64,000 nt of DNA, from assembly GCF_003814875.1 (NCBI RefSeq), contig NZ_RKQF01000001.1, positions 2,170,001 to 2,234,000 on the forward strand, given 5' to 3'. Both the position numbers and the translations under genes were made by a program. How positions within the stretch are numbered: the first letter of the stretch is position 1; each line of letters opens with the position of its first letter. This stretch comes from Streptomyces sp. Ag109_O5-1. Lineage in GTDB: Bacteria > Actinomycetota > Actinomycetes > Streptomycetales > Streptomycetaceae. Below are positions 18,165 through 25,899 of this stretch, in pieces. A model generated the notes under the pieces. That model was not told the origin of the DNA, searched no databases, and saw only the letters and a program-made list of their open reading frames with translations.

Positions 18165-18944
18165 ATGATCTTGGATGTGGCTGGTGTGATCACGGCGGCC
18201 GAGCCGTCCTGGATAGCCCCCTTCACCGGGCTGAGCCCGCGTGCGTTCGGCAAGTTGGTGATCCAACTGCGTCGCGAGGGTGCCGACGCGTGCCGGCGGG
18301 GCCGACCGTGGAGGCTGCCGCTGGAGGACCGGGTGCTGCTGGTGGCCGCGTACTGGCGGACGAATCTGACCATGCGGCAGTTGGCCCCGTTGTTCGGCGT
18401 GTCGAAGTCGGCCGCCGACCGGATGATCGATGACCTCGGGCCGAGGCTGGCCCTGCAGCCGCGCCGGCGGTTCGCCAAAGACGCCGTGCTGATCGTGGAC
18501 GGCACCCTGGTGCCCACCCGCGATCACAAGGTCGCCGAGCAGTCGAAGAACTACCGCTACTCCACCAACCACCAGGTAGTCATCGACGCCGACACTCGCC
18601 TGGTCGTGGTCGTCGGCCGACCACTGCCGGGCAATCGCAATGACTGCCGGGCCTGGGCGGAATCCGGCGCGAAGACCGCGGTCGGCAACACCACGACGAT
18701 TGCCGACGGCGGTTACCCGGGCACCGGACTGGTGATGCCGCACCGTCGCCGCAAGGGCGAGGAACTGCCTGAGTGGAAGCAGGCTCACAATAAGTCACAC
18801 AAGCAGGTCCGCGCCCGCGTCGAGCACTGCTTCGCCCGCATGAAGACCTACAAGATCCTCCGCGACTGCCGCCTCCGCGGTGACGGTGTCCACCACGCCA
18901 TGCTCGGCATCGCCCGCCTGCACAACCTCACCCTCGCCGGATAG
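18165..18944 (+). CDS. IS5-family transposase, copy 1
   Basis: 259-residue DDE transposase. An N-terminal helix-turn-helix (LTMRQLAPLFGVSKSAADRM) is followed by the catalytic aspartates in VLIVDGTLVPTRDH and TIADGGYPGTGL and the glutamate in RARVEHCFARMKT. ATG 18165 (MILDVAGVITAAEPSW) was chosen over an in-frame ATG at 18114 that overlaps the passenger gene, because related transposases begin at this point. Both copies are intact and identical, so the element is probably active. Confidence 0.9.
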   Translation: MILDVAGVITAAEPSWIAPFTGLSPRAFGKLVIQLRREGADACRRGRPWRLPLEDRVLLVAAYWRTNLTMRQLAPLFGVSKSAADRMIDDLGPRLALQPRRRFAKDAVLIVDGTLVPTRDHKVAEQSKNYRYSTNHQVVIDADTRLVVVVGRPLPGNRNDCRAWAESGAKTAVGNTTTIADGGYPGTGLVMPHRRRKGEELPEWKQAHNKSHKQVRARVEHCFARMKTYKILRDCRLRGDGVHHAMLGIARLHNLTLAG

Positions 18945-19986
18945 GCGAGCCCGACCGTTCCGAGGTCGAGCACGTCCCGACCAGCCGGAAGATCATTTAC
19001 GGGACAGCCCTTAGCTGCCGGGAAAGTTCCGGCGCGGCCGGCGCACCCTGATCCGCACCGACTCCGCCGGCGGCACCCACAAGTTCCTCGACTGGCTCAC
19101 CACACGCGGGCGGTGGCTGTCCTACTCGGTAGGCATGACCATCACCGAACAGATCCACCAGGCGGTACTGAAGGCTCCCGCCTCGGCGTGGACGCCAGCC
19201 CTCGAGCCCGACGGTGAGATCCGTGACGGTGCCTGGGTCGCCGAACTCGCCGGAGATGTGCTGGACGGCTGGCCCAAGGGCATGCGGCTGATCGTCCGCA
19301 AGGAACGCCCGCACCCCGGCGCCCAGTTGCGTTTCACCGATGCCGACGGCATGCGGCTCACGGCGTTCGCCACCAACACCAAGAACGTTCCGATCGCGGC
19401 GCTGGAACTGCGGCACCGCAAGCGGGCCCGCGCCGAGGACCGCATCCGCGCCGCCCGCGCAACCGGCCTGCGCAACCTGCCCCTCCACGACGCCACACAG
19501 AACCAGATCTGGCTGGAGATCATCCAGATCGCCCTCGACCTGCTGGCCTGGCTGCCCATGCTCGCCCTCACCGGCCCCGCGCGGCTCTGGGAGCCCCGAC
19601 GGCTCCGCCTGCGGCTGTTCTCCGCCGCCGCCCAGCTCGTCACCACCGGACGGCGCCGCATCCTCCGCCTCGCGAAGCACTGGCCCTGGGCCCATGTGAT
19701 CACTGCCGCACTGCAACGGCTCGAAGCCCTTCCGAACCCCCGCTGACCAGCAGCATCCCGTCCCTACGAGCAGCACCACCCGACCGGAGCCGTGGAACCC
19801 GACGCCCACCCGACGCGAGAGCCGGGCCATCAACCTGCCCCCAAACAGAATTCTCCGCTCCAAACGAGCAGAAAGGGTCCATCAGCAAGCTGACGGACCC
19901 TCATGCAAGATCGAGGCTAAGGGCTGTCCCGTAAATGATCTTCCGGCTGGTCGGGACGTGCTCGACCTCGGAACGGTCGGGCTCGC

Positions 19987-20766
19987 CTATCCGGCGAGGG
20001 TGAGGTTGTGCAGGCGGGCGATGCCGAGCATGGCGTGGTGGACACCGTCACCGCGGAGGCGGCAGTCGCGGAGGATCTTGTAGGTCTTCATGCGGGCGAA
20101 GCAGTGCTCGACGCGGGCGCGGACCTGCTTGTGTGACTTATTGTGAGCCTGCTTCCACTCAGGCAGTTCCTCGCCCTTGCGGCGACGGTGCGGCATCACC
20201 AGTCCGGTGCCCGGGTAACCGCCGTCGGCAATCGTCGTGGTGTTGCCGACCGCGGTCTTCGCGCCGGATTCCGCCCAGGCCCGGCAGTCATTGCGATTGC
20301 CCGGCAGTGGTCGGCCGACGACCACGACCAGGCGAGTGTCGGCGTCGATGACTACCTGGTGGTTGGTGGAGTAGCGGTAGTTCTTCGACTGCTCGGCGAC
20401 CTTGTGATCGCGGGTGGGCACCAGGGTGCCGTCCACGATCAGCACGGCGTCTTTGGCGAACCGCCGGCGCGGCTGCAGGGCCAGCCTCGGCCCGAGGTCA
20501 TCGATCATCCGGTCGGCGGCCGACTTCGACACGCCGAACAACGGGGCCAACTGCCGCATGGTCAGATTCGTCCGCCAGTACGCGGCCACCAGCAGCACCC
20601 GGTCCTCCAGCGGCAGCCTCCACGGTCGGCCCCGCCGGCACGCGTCGGCACCCTCGCGACGCAGTTGGATCACCAACTTGCCGAACGCACGCGGGCTCAG
20701 CCCGGTGAAGGGGGCTATCCAGGACGGCTCGGCCGCCGTGATCACACCAGCCACATCCAAGATCAT
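19987..20766 (-). CDS. IS5-family transposase, copy 2
   Basis: Amino-acid identical to the transposase at 18165-18944 and on the opposite strand. The DDE residues are in the same motifs (VDGTL, IADGGY, VEHCF). Start ATG 20766 by analogy with copy 1. Complete identity of both proteins, and of the overlapping frames on the other strand, points to very recent duplication of the element. Confidence 0.9.
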   Translation of the reverse strand: MILDVAGVITAAEPSWIAPFTGLSPRAFGKLVIQLRREGADACRRGRPWRLPLEDRVLLVAAYWRTNLTMRQLAPLFGVSKSAADRMIDDLGPRLALQPRRRFAKDAVLIVDGTLVPTRDHKVAEQSKNYRYSTNHQVVIDADTRLVVVVGRPLPGNRNDCRAWAESGAKTAVGNTTTIADGGYPGTGLVMPHRRRKGEELPEWKQAHNKSHKQVRARVEHCFARMKTYKILRDCRLRGDGVHHAMLGIARLHNLTLAG

Positions 20767-20777
20767 CCCATCGGCGG

Positions 20778-21209
20778 TCAGCCGGTCACTTGCAGGTCCC
20801 CGCCCCAACTGCCGCATTCAACAGTGCCGGTGGCGAAGCAGACCTTCAGGCCGACCCGTCCGGTGCGGGCGTCAAACCTCTGGTCCACCGCGAGGATGAC
20901 CTCTCCCAGGTAGTCGGCAAACGGTGTCCCGCGTTCACTCGACACCACCTCGACCCGGCTGCTCTCACCAAGGTCGTATCCCGCGTGGGGTGCCTCCTCA
21001 TCCGTGATCAGGCACCAGTCGGAGCCGGTCGTGATGTGGAAGTAGCCACCAAGTTCGTCGACGAGCCAGATCTCCAGCGGGCCGGCAGCATCCTCGGAGT
21101 CGTGCCGGTGCCAGGCGGCCACCACCTGCTGCACGCGGCGTCCAGTCAGGCGGTCGGGGTTCGCCCCCGCGCCATGCAGCGGACACTCGTGCGGTTCGGT
21201 CGGTATCAC
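20778..21209 (-). CDS. passenger protein inside IS5-like copy 2
   Basis: 143 residues, identical to the product of 17722-18153. Same position relative to the terminal repeat and the transposase gene. Its presence in both copies shows the passenger is part of the mobile unit rather than a chance flank. Function unknown. Confidence 0.6.
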   Translation of the reverse strand: MIPTEPHECPLHGAGANPDRLTGRRVQQVVAAWHRHDSEDAAGPLEIWLVDELGGYFHITTGSDWCLITDEEAPHAGYDLGESSRVEVVSSERGTPFADYLGEVILAVDQRFDARTGRVGLKVCFATGTVECGSWGGDLQVTG

Positions 21210-21263
21210 CCGCAGACCGTACCTGTTGTCGAGCAGCAGGTCACAGAGATTACGGGACAGCCC

Positions 21264-21689
21264 TTAGACGGCGTCGCCGCCGTCACGGTACGAGCCCAGC
21301 TGAAGGTATTCGGCGATAAGTTCACGCGGAAGCAGGGGCATCAGCCGGCTTGCAGCATCGAGCGTCATTTGATCCGCCTCCTCCACGGAGGCAGCTTCTG
21401 ACGCCTCCCACCGAAGGCGCCCCCCAGTGCCTGTGGAGACAGGATGGAACAGCATGGTTCCGTCCCTGGCCGAGAGCCACACACCGCTAGGAGGTTCAGG
21501 CTTGTTCGCCTCGTCACGGTGAACGAAGCCGTCTCCCTCATTCCCCTCACGACGAACCTCGCCGTTGGCGGATGAATCCGCAAATTCAGGGGATTCCGAG
21601 GATGCCGTGCCTCGTGAAACCCTACCCAGGGCTCCGTGCCGTTTTTCCCGCCGGCTCCCGCCCGGCACCGTCATCGCTATCGCTCCCAC
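21264..21689 (-). CDS. small hypothetical protein ending at the IS boundary
   Basis: 141 residues at most; the start is uncertain, and an internal start is possible because the first 40 residues are Ser/Arg/Gly-rich. The C-terminal half (SGVWLSARDGTMLFHPVSTG, AASRLMPLLPRELIAEYL) looks like a genuine folded protein. The stop codon is supplied by the junction with IS5-like copy 2. The reconstructed target CTAG shows that the native stop was TAG at the same codon, so the protein is probably not shortened. Not recognised. Confidence 0.45.
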   Translation of the reverse strand: MGAIAMTVPGGSRREKRHGALGRVSRGTASSESPEFADSSANGEVRREGNEGDGFVHRDEANKPEPPSGVWLSARDGTMLFHPVSTGTGGRLRWEASEAASVEEADQMTLDAASRLMPLLPRELIAEYLQLGSYRDGGDAV

Positions 21690-21961
21690 GGTCCGTTTCC
21701 GCTTTTCCGTTCATTGCGCGACTGCGGCTCATTCCCCGATAAGTACACGCGCTTCGCCTCCCTGCCGATAAGGGTGAACCTCGCTCAGTCCGAGGCCCAA
21801 CTGCCCACCCCGGTACACGATCCGAGGCACGGCAGCGTCCAGTGACCCGGCGCGCGGCAGCCCGACCGATGCGGACGCTCACCCTCCCCACGCCCTGATT
21901 CCTACCCTCGCAAATATGTCTACGTCAACGAGGAAACGCGGAGAGCCGTATGAGGCATTAC

Positions 21962-21982
21962 GTTTCTCGCCTGGCGAGAAAC
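21962..21982. promoter_or_regulatory. palindromic operator, site 1
   Basis: TTTCTCGCC-T-GGCGAGAAA with one further matching pair on each side: 10-bp arms around one base. A second site with the same TTTCTC/GAGAAA ends lies 64 bp away. Candidate binding site for the IclR-type regulator encoded next to it. Confidence 0.5.
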
Positions 21983-22025
21983 TGATCCGCCTGAACACAT
22001 CCCATGCGGCGAGAATACTGTTTCG

Positions 22026-22044
22026 TTTCTCACTGTATGAGAAA
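22026..22044. promoter_or_regulatory. palindromic operator, site 2
   Basis: TTTCTCA-CTGTA-TGAGAAA, the same outer arms as site 1 with a different centre. The pair lies between the IclR gene and the small gene at 21264-21689, upstream of the latter on the minus strand. Confidence 0.5.
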
Positions 22045-22197
22045 TGGATGGTGATCCCAGGCACTCTGCAGAAGCGTCACCTTCGTGGCATAGCCTGACG
22101 GCAGATCGCCCGCCCGCAGCGATCATCACCCTCGTTGGCGCCACCACACCCAAACGGGTCGAGCGAACACCAAAGCCCTAAGTTACCGGTATTGAGG

Positions 22198-22956
22198 TTA
22201 GGCTCCGCCGATCTGGCTGAGTCGCGCCGCAGCACTAATGGTGGCGTGGATGTAGTGCTGCGGCGCTTCCGGCATGACGTCCATGGGCTTGAGCAGCAAT
22301 GTAGCCCCCCAGATCGCGCCGTCCCAGATGATTGGCGCCGCTATGGAGTTCCACCCCGCCATGCACTCCTGGTACCCCAGCGCGTAGCCCTGGTCCCGGA
22401 TGTCGATGAGGGAGTGGAGAAATTCGACCCCGTCCTCGATGACGCCGGGCCCGGCCTCCTCGGGGGCCGGGCTATCGGCGATCTTCTTCTGTACCTCTTC
22501 GGGGAGGTAGGCGAGGATCGTGCGGCCCGAAGCACCGGTTCGCAGGGAGCGGGTGATCGTGAGGACGTCACGCGGCGCCATCCCCAACTCCTGGAGGTCG
22601 GAGTCCCCGACCGCGAAGTCCAGGCACTGCCTCCCAGCTATGCCGAACGGGGCCCTCATGTACAGGAAGACCAGGCCATCGCTGGTGGACTTCCGGAGCC
22701 CTTGCAGAACCCGTGCGGCCTCGCCTCCCGAGAGGTTGTCTTCGGTGAGCGCATGGAGCCCTAAGTCGGCCACGGCAGTGCCGAGTTGGTACAGGCCTCG
22801 GTCGACACGGACGAAAAATGCGCCAGCGGCCAGTATGCGGCCGGTGGTCGAGTCGTCCAGTTCTGCTGTCTTCGCAATCTCTGACAGCCTGTGGGCACCG
22901 GGGCCAAGGCTGACAAAAGTCTGCTGCACTCGCATCAGGCGGTCTGCGTAGCTCAT
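22198..22956 (-). CDS. IclR-family transcriptional regulator
   Basis: 252 residues from ATG 22956 (GAGGGG six bases upstream); ATG 22980 also has a good site, GGGGGAG. The N-terminal winged helix-turn-helix is seen in HRLSEIAKTAELDDSTTGRIL and RVDRGLYQLGTAVADLG. The C-terminal effector domain contains VLTITRSLRTGASGRTILAYLP, IRDQGYALGYQECMAGWNSIAAPI and a conserved-type ending ISAAARLSQI, matching IclR effector-binding domains. The effector would be a small molecule, not identifiable here. Palindromes downstream at 21962 and 22026 could be its operators. Confidence 0.85.
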   Translation of the reverse strand: MSYADRLMRVQQTFVSLGPGAHRLSEIAKTAELDDSTTGRILAAGAFFVRVDRGLYQLGTAVADLGLHALTEDNLSGGEAARVLQGLRKSTSDGLVFLYMRAPFGIAGRQCLDFAVGDSDLQELGMAPRDVLTITRSLRTGASGRTILAYLPEEVQKKIADSPAPEEAGPGVIEDGVEFLHSLIDIRDQGYALGYQECMAGWNSIAAPIIWDGAIWGATLLLKPMDVMPEAPQHYIHATISAAARLSQIGGA

Positions 22957-23431
22957 TCCAGCCCCTCGCTGTCCGCTCATCGACCGCTCCCCCACGTGAG
23001 CCGGCTGCCCATGCCGCCGGCGTACTGCCCTATGTCTGCGGTAACTCGATGCACGGGGTATAGGCCCGGCTCCTCAGCTGGCGTGTGCAGTGAACAGTCG
23101 ATGCCCCCCACACGCTCCATCCCCTCAGGGGAAGAAAGTTCGGATCCTATTGAAAAGCCGAGCGAACTCTCGACGCCAGGAAGGGGCGGCACGGCAGCCG
23201 CGCTGCCGGACCGGGTGGGGCGCGGTGGTCGGTTGTGTGGTGCAGCGTCGGATGTTGTCACTGTCTGTCTCCATCCCGGTGGGCGTACGCATACGAACCT
23301 CCGCGAGGGAGGCCGTGGGCAGTGAGAATGACTGTGCCTGTCCGGATTGGGCGCTTCCGCCCGCCTCGCCGGATGTAACTGTTCAGTATCGCAACTTCTG
23401 CTCGGATCCTGCTAGGTCGACCCGACGTGTG
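22957..23431. other. 475-bp intergenic region
   Basis: Lies between the divergent IclR gene and the helix-turn-helix gene at 23539. No gene is convincing on either strand. It should hold the IclR promoter; the only clear signal is the inverted repeat beginning at 23432. Confidence 0.4.
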
Positions 23432-23470
23432 TCAACGAACGTTCCGGTTGTGAAACGTTCGTTCGTTGAG
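23432..23470. promoter_or_regulatory. inverted repeat upstream of the HTH/peptidase module
   Basis: TCAACGAACGTT, ten bases, then AACGTTCGTTCGTTGA. The arms are complementary except for one extra CGTT unit. It lies 70-110 bp before the regulator gene at 23539 and is a likely operator for autoregulation. Confidence 0.55.
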
Positions 23471-23538
23471 TCTAGGCTGTGCCGATCACGACGACTACGT
23501 TGGCTACCGACTCGCATCTCGCCCCAAGGAAGACGCCT

Positions 23539-24159
23539 GTGAATGAGCCTTACCCTCCACTTTCGGAGACTCTGGCCCGTGTCGACGAGCTGTGTCGTCT
23601 GCTTCGTGCTTCGCGCGATAACGTGCTGGACGTCACGCGCCTCTCCCGTGCAACCGGACTGACGGGCGGCGTCGTTGAGCTCCTGCTCGCCGGTGGATCT
23701 GTCGACCCGGTCGATCCGGAGACCATGGTCCGCGAACGCGTGCGTTTCCTCTTCGAGCACTACGACCGCGGTGACCTGAACCAGGTACCGGCCCTCGCCG
23801 CCGCGATCAAACAGACCCCCACCTGGACGAAGAAGCTGGTTCTCGGGCAGGCCAAGCCGAACATCTTCGTTGGGGCGGCGCTGTGCAAGCACTACGGAAT
23901 CGACAGCGAATTCCTGACGGATTTTCCGGAAGACGCCCTCAATCGTGAACTGAGGAAGATCCTGTTCGACCTCGAACTGAAGGCGGATCCGGGCAAGACC
24001 CTGGCGGACCTTGGCGTTGCCCACGTCTCTCGCAGAAATCCGTTCGGCGATCCGGACCTCACCGCCCTCGCCAGAATGGTCGCCGAGATAGTCAAGGAAG
24101 AACTAAGGCCAGTGACGCATCGTCTCGACCGCCTCGAACTGCCGGAGAGTGACCGATGA
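23539..24159 (+). CDS. helix-turn-helix regulator of the peptidase/FAD module
   Basis: 206 residues from GTG 23539, with AAGGAAG seven bases upstream; an in-frame start at 23479 lacks this. Helical throughout: LARVDELCRLLRASRDN, VTRLSRATGLTGGVVELLLAG, and FVGAALCKHYGIDSEFLTDF, which resembles the end of an XRE domain with recognition of a target half-site. It overlaps the next gene (ImmA/IrrE type) by ATGA, so the two proteins are made in a fixed ratio. In known pairs of this kind the peptidase cleaves or inactivates the DNA-binding partner; whether that happens here is inference. An inverted repeat just upstream is the probable operator. Confidence 0.8.
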   Translation: MNEPYPPLSETLARVDELCRLLRASRDNVLDVTRLSRATGLTGGVVELLLAGGSVDPVDPETMVRERVRFLFEHYDRGDLNQVPALAAAIKQTPTWTKKLVLGQAKPNIFVGAALCKHYGIDSEFLTDFPEDALNRELRKILFDLELKADPGKTLADLGVAHVSRRNPFGDPDLTALARMVAEIVKEELRPVTHRLDRLELPESDR

Positions 24160-24731
24160 GCTGGGGCGCTTTACGCGGCGTCGGACGGGACCAGCGCAAG
24201 CTCATGGCCGACCTGAGCACTGCGGTGTCCCGCAGAATTGACATTCCGGCGGATCCTCCGCTCGTCTTCCAAGCGCTCTGCCTGGCCATGAGCGAAAGGC
24301 GCAGCGGTCGTCCGATCGTCCTCGTGGAGCGCGCCTTCCCCGAGGAAGCCAGCGGCACGACTGGCCTGTGGCTGGACACGAAGGAACAGGACATCATCGT
24401 CCTGGAGGAAAGCCTTGAGCCTGATCACAAACTTGTGGTTCTCGGACATGAGCTATGGCACGTGGAGGCCGGCCACCGCCACGATCTCGGCGGGGCTGCG
24501 GTCGCCGCGCGCGCGGCACTCGCCGGCCATCAGGACTGGCCCGAGATAGCCCGCACCATCGCAGCCCGCTCCCACTCCCATCAGGCCGACGAGGTGGATG
24601 CCGAGCGGTTCGGCATCCTGATGGGCAGCAGCATGGGAAGGTGGCTCGCCACCCCCGGCACCCGCCGTCTGGACGACGTCGCCCGGCGCATCGGCGAGTC
24701 CCTGGGCTACTCCGGACCACAGGGGAACTGA
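24156..24731 (+). CDS. ImmA/IrrE-type zinc metallopeptidase
   Basis: 191 residues. LVVLGHELWHVEAGH gives the zinc motif HELWH at residues 98-102, and the downstream DEVDAERFGILMGS fits the helix carrying the third ligand. This matches ImmA/IrrE-type peptidases, which cleave cognate XRE repressors in mobile elements and stress responses. It is also often annotated as the toxin of a toxin-antitoxin pair. No signal peptide, so cytosolic. The gene overlaps its regulator by ATGA and ends one base before the ATG of the membrane-protein gene, so all are co-transcribed. Confidence 0.85.
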   Translation: MSWGALRGVGRDQRKLMADLSTAVSRRIDIPADPPLVFQALCLAMSERRSGRPIVLVERAFPEEASGTTGLWLDTKEQDIIVLEESLEPDHKLVVLGHELWHVEAGHRHDLGGAAVAARAALAGHQDWPEIARTIAARSHSHQADEVDAERFGILMGSSMGRWLATPGTRRLDDVARRIGESLGYSGPQGN

Positions 24732-24732
24732 C

Positions 24733-25899
24733 ATGTTGATGAGCTACTCATTCTGGCTCATCGCCGTCGTGCTCGGCGTCGGTGCATGCTACAAATTACC
24801 GGCCATCGTGCGAGTCGGGGGCAATCCTCTTGCACGCCAGGTCGGTGGCCTTCTGATCCTGGCAACTGCCGTCTTCTTCTTCGCCGCGCCGACTGTCATC
24901 GCGAAGATGAACGACCTGACGGGAATCGTCAACTTCTCTGCGCCGTGGGTCTACAGCCTGATCACGCTGTTCAGCGCATCGTGCCTCCTACTGATCATCA
25001 AGTGGCGCGGAGGCGACGAGGTGAGCATCCGCCGGGCCACCTGGTGGGTGTACGGCAGCTACGGCACTCTGGTCCTCGGGCTGTGGCTGTGCTTCTCCAT
25101 GGGCGATCATCACGTCGAGCGGGTGAGGGATCTCGACACCTTCTACGCCACCACGCCGTGGATGCGCGAGATGATCCTGCTCTACCTGGCTGCTCAGACC
25201 TCAGCCGCCCTCGTCACGTCCGCTCTGCTGTGGAGCTGGGAGCGCACCGTCCGAAGGACCGGCTGGCTGCACACCGGTGTCGTGCTGCTGACCGTCGGCT
25301 ACGCCCTGAACATTGTCTTCAACGCGCTCAAGTTGACGGCCGTCATTGCACGATGGAACGGGCACAACCTCGACTACCTGAGCACCAATGTGGCCCCACT
25401 CATCGCTTTTTTGGTGGGCTTGCTCATCAGCCTCGGTTTCGTCGTCCCCCACACCGGGAACCGGGTGAGCCAGTACGTGGCAGCGCGCCGCGAATACCAG
25501 GCCCTCGCCCCCCTGGCCCGCACGTTGCAGCACGTGCCGACAGCATCGGCACCGGTCTTCCTCGGCCGGACTGCTCCACTGAGACTGCGGCTGACGCACC
25601 GCCGCACATTCGTCCGGGACGCTCTACGGCACCTGTATCCCTTCATGAACACCGAACTTCACGAAAAGACCGTGCAGGGCCTCATCGCCGAGGGCAAAAA
25701 GCCTCACCGGGCCCAGGCCCTCGCCGACGCCGCAGCCATCAGCGCCGCAGTCGAACGCATACATGCAGGTGGCAGTCCCGTTCCCGGCCAACCGCACATC
25801 GATCTGAGCAACCCGGTCGTCATCTCGCGCGCACTGCGCAGACTTCCCAGCCTGCATGCGGTCCGCCGGACCTCCTCAACAGAGAGCCTGACCTCATGA
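24733..25899 (+). CDS. multi-TM membrane protein (MAB_1171c-like)
   Basis: 388 residues. Seven membrane segments are visible in the first 240 residues (FWLIAVVLGVGACY, LLILATAVFFFAAPTVI, YSLITLFSASCLLLIIK, SYGTLVLGLWLCFSM, AAQTSAALVTSALLWSW, GVVLLTVGYALNIVF, APLIAFLVGLLISLGFVV), followed by a cytosolic helical domain of about 140 residues. This layout matches the MAB_1171c family of streptomycetes and mycobacteria, often labelled putative transporters without evidence. Seven helices plus a cytosolic tail would equally suit a receptor. ATG 24733 is used; ATG 24739 is possible. It overlaps the FAD gene by ATGA. Confidence 0.75.
   Translation: MLMSYSFWLIAVVLGVGACYKLPAIVRVGGNPLARQVGGLLILATAVFFFAAPTVIAKMNDLTGIVNFSAPWVYSLITLFSASCLLLIIKWRGGDEVSIRRATWWVYGSYGTLVLGLWLCFSMGDHHVERVRDLDTFYATTPWMREMILLYLAAQTSAALVTSALLWSWERTVRRTGWLHTGVVLLTVGYALNIVFNALKLTAVIARWNGHNLDYLSTNVAPLIAFLVGLLISLGFVVPHTGNRVSQYVAARREYQALAPLARTLQHVPTASAPVFLGRTAPLRLRLTHRRTFVRDALRHLYPFMNTELHEKTVQGLIAEGKKPHRAQALADAAAISAAVERIHAGGSPVPGQPHIDLSNPVVISRALRRLPSLHAVRRTSSTESLTS

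Larger units (their letters stand above)
17667..19011 (+). mobile_element. IS5-like element, copy 1 (1345 bp, with passenger gene)
   Basis: Ends AGGGCTGTCCCGTAA and TTACGGGACAGCCCT are perfect inverted repeats. TA flanks both sides (17665-17666 and 19012-19013), and the reconstructed target is CTAG. Contents: a 143-codon passenger gene and an IS5-type transposase. Copy 2 at 19920-21264 has the same length and encodes identical proteins in inverted orientation. Confidence 0.9.
17023..19746 (+). pseudogene. IS1380-family transposase, split by insertion
   Basis: N-terminal half from GTG 17023 to about 17664 (VVSQAGAVLLVETVRKSGVD, DLALATALGGDCLADVAMLR, VIVDIDGVLVLAHSDKEDA, KKTYGHHPLMAFVDHG) and C-terminal half from 19014 to 19746 (LIRTDSAGGTHKFLDWL, RYSVG-like SYSVGMTITEQI, ATGLRNLPLHDATQNQIWLE). 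Both are characteristic of IS1380 transposases. Removing the IS5-like insert with its TA duplication leaves GCC-TAG-CTG, so the pre-insertion gene already had an in-frame TAG where relatives usually have CAG. The C-to-T change created the CTAG target. The gene was therefore probably dead before being hit. Confidence 0.85.
16900..19916. mobile_element. IS1380-family element interrupted by an IS5-like copy
   Basis: The imperfect ends CCTCGGGCTTTCGCGAAGGG and, inverted at the right, CCTCGATCTTGCATGAGGG bound a transposase gene split at 17664/19014 by the 1345-bp IS5-like element. Without that insert it is about 1.67 kb, a normal IS1380 size. A second copy of the same IS5-like element abuts its right end. 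No clear target duplication is visible. Confidence 0.75.
19920..21264 (-). mobile_element. IS5-like element, copy 2, inverted
   Basis: Same 1345-bp length and ends as copy 1, opposite orientation. TA duplications at 19918-19919 and 21265-21266; the reconstructed target is again CTAG. It inserted where the IS1380 right end meets the next gene. The two copies form a 3.6-kb inverted pair around about 0.9 kb of IS1380 sequence, a substrate for inversion or hairpin formation. Confidence 0.9.
21690..22197. other. intergenic region with two operators
   Basis: No gene is supported here. It holds the two TTTCTC palindromes described separately and should contain the promoter of the small minus-strand gene at 21264-21689. 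Confidence 0.45.

Noticed and set aside
24786..25895. Open frame upstream of the FAD oxidoreductase suggesting an 840-residue protein
   Set aside because: The added part is Arg/His-rich and lies out of frame over the membrane-protein gene; the FAD protein has its own ATG at 25896 in an ATGA overlap.
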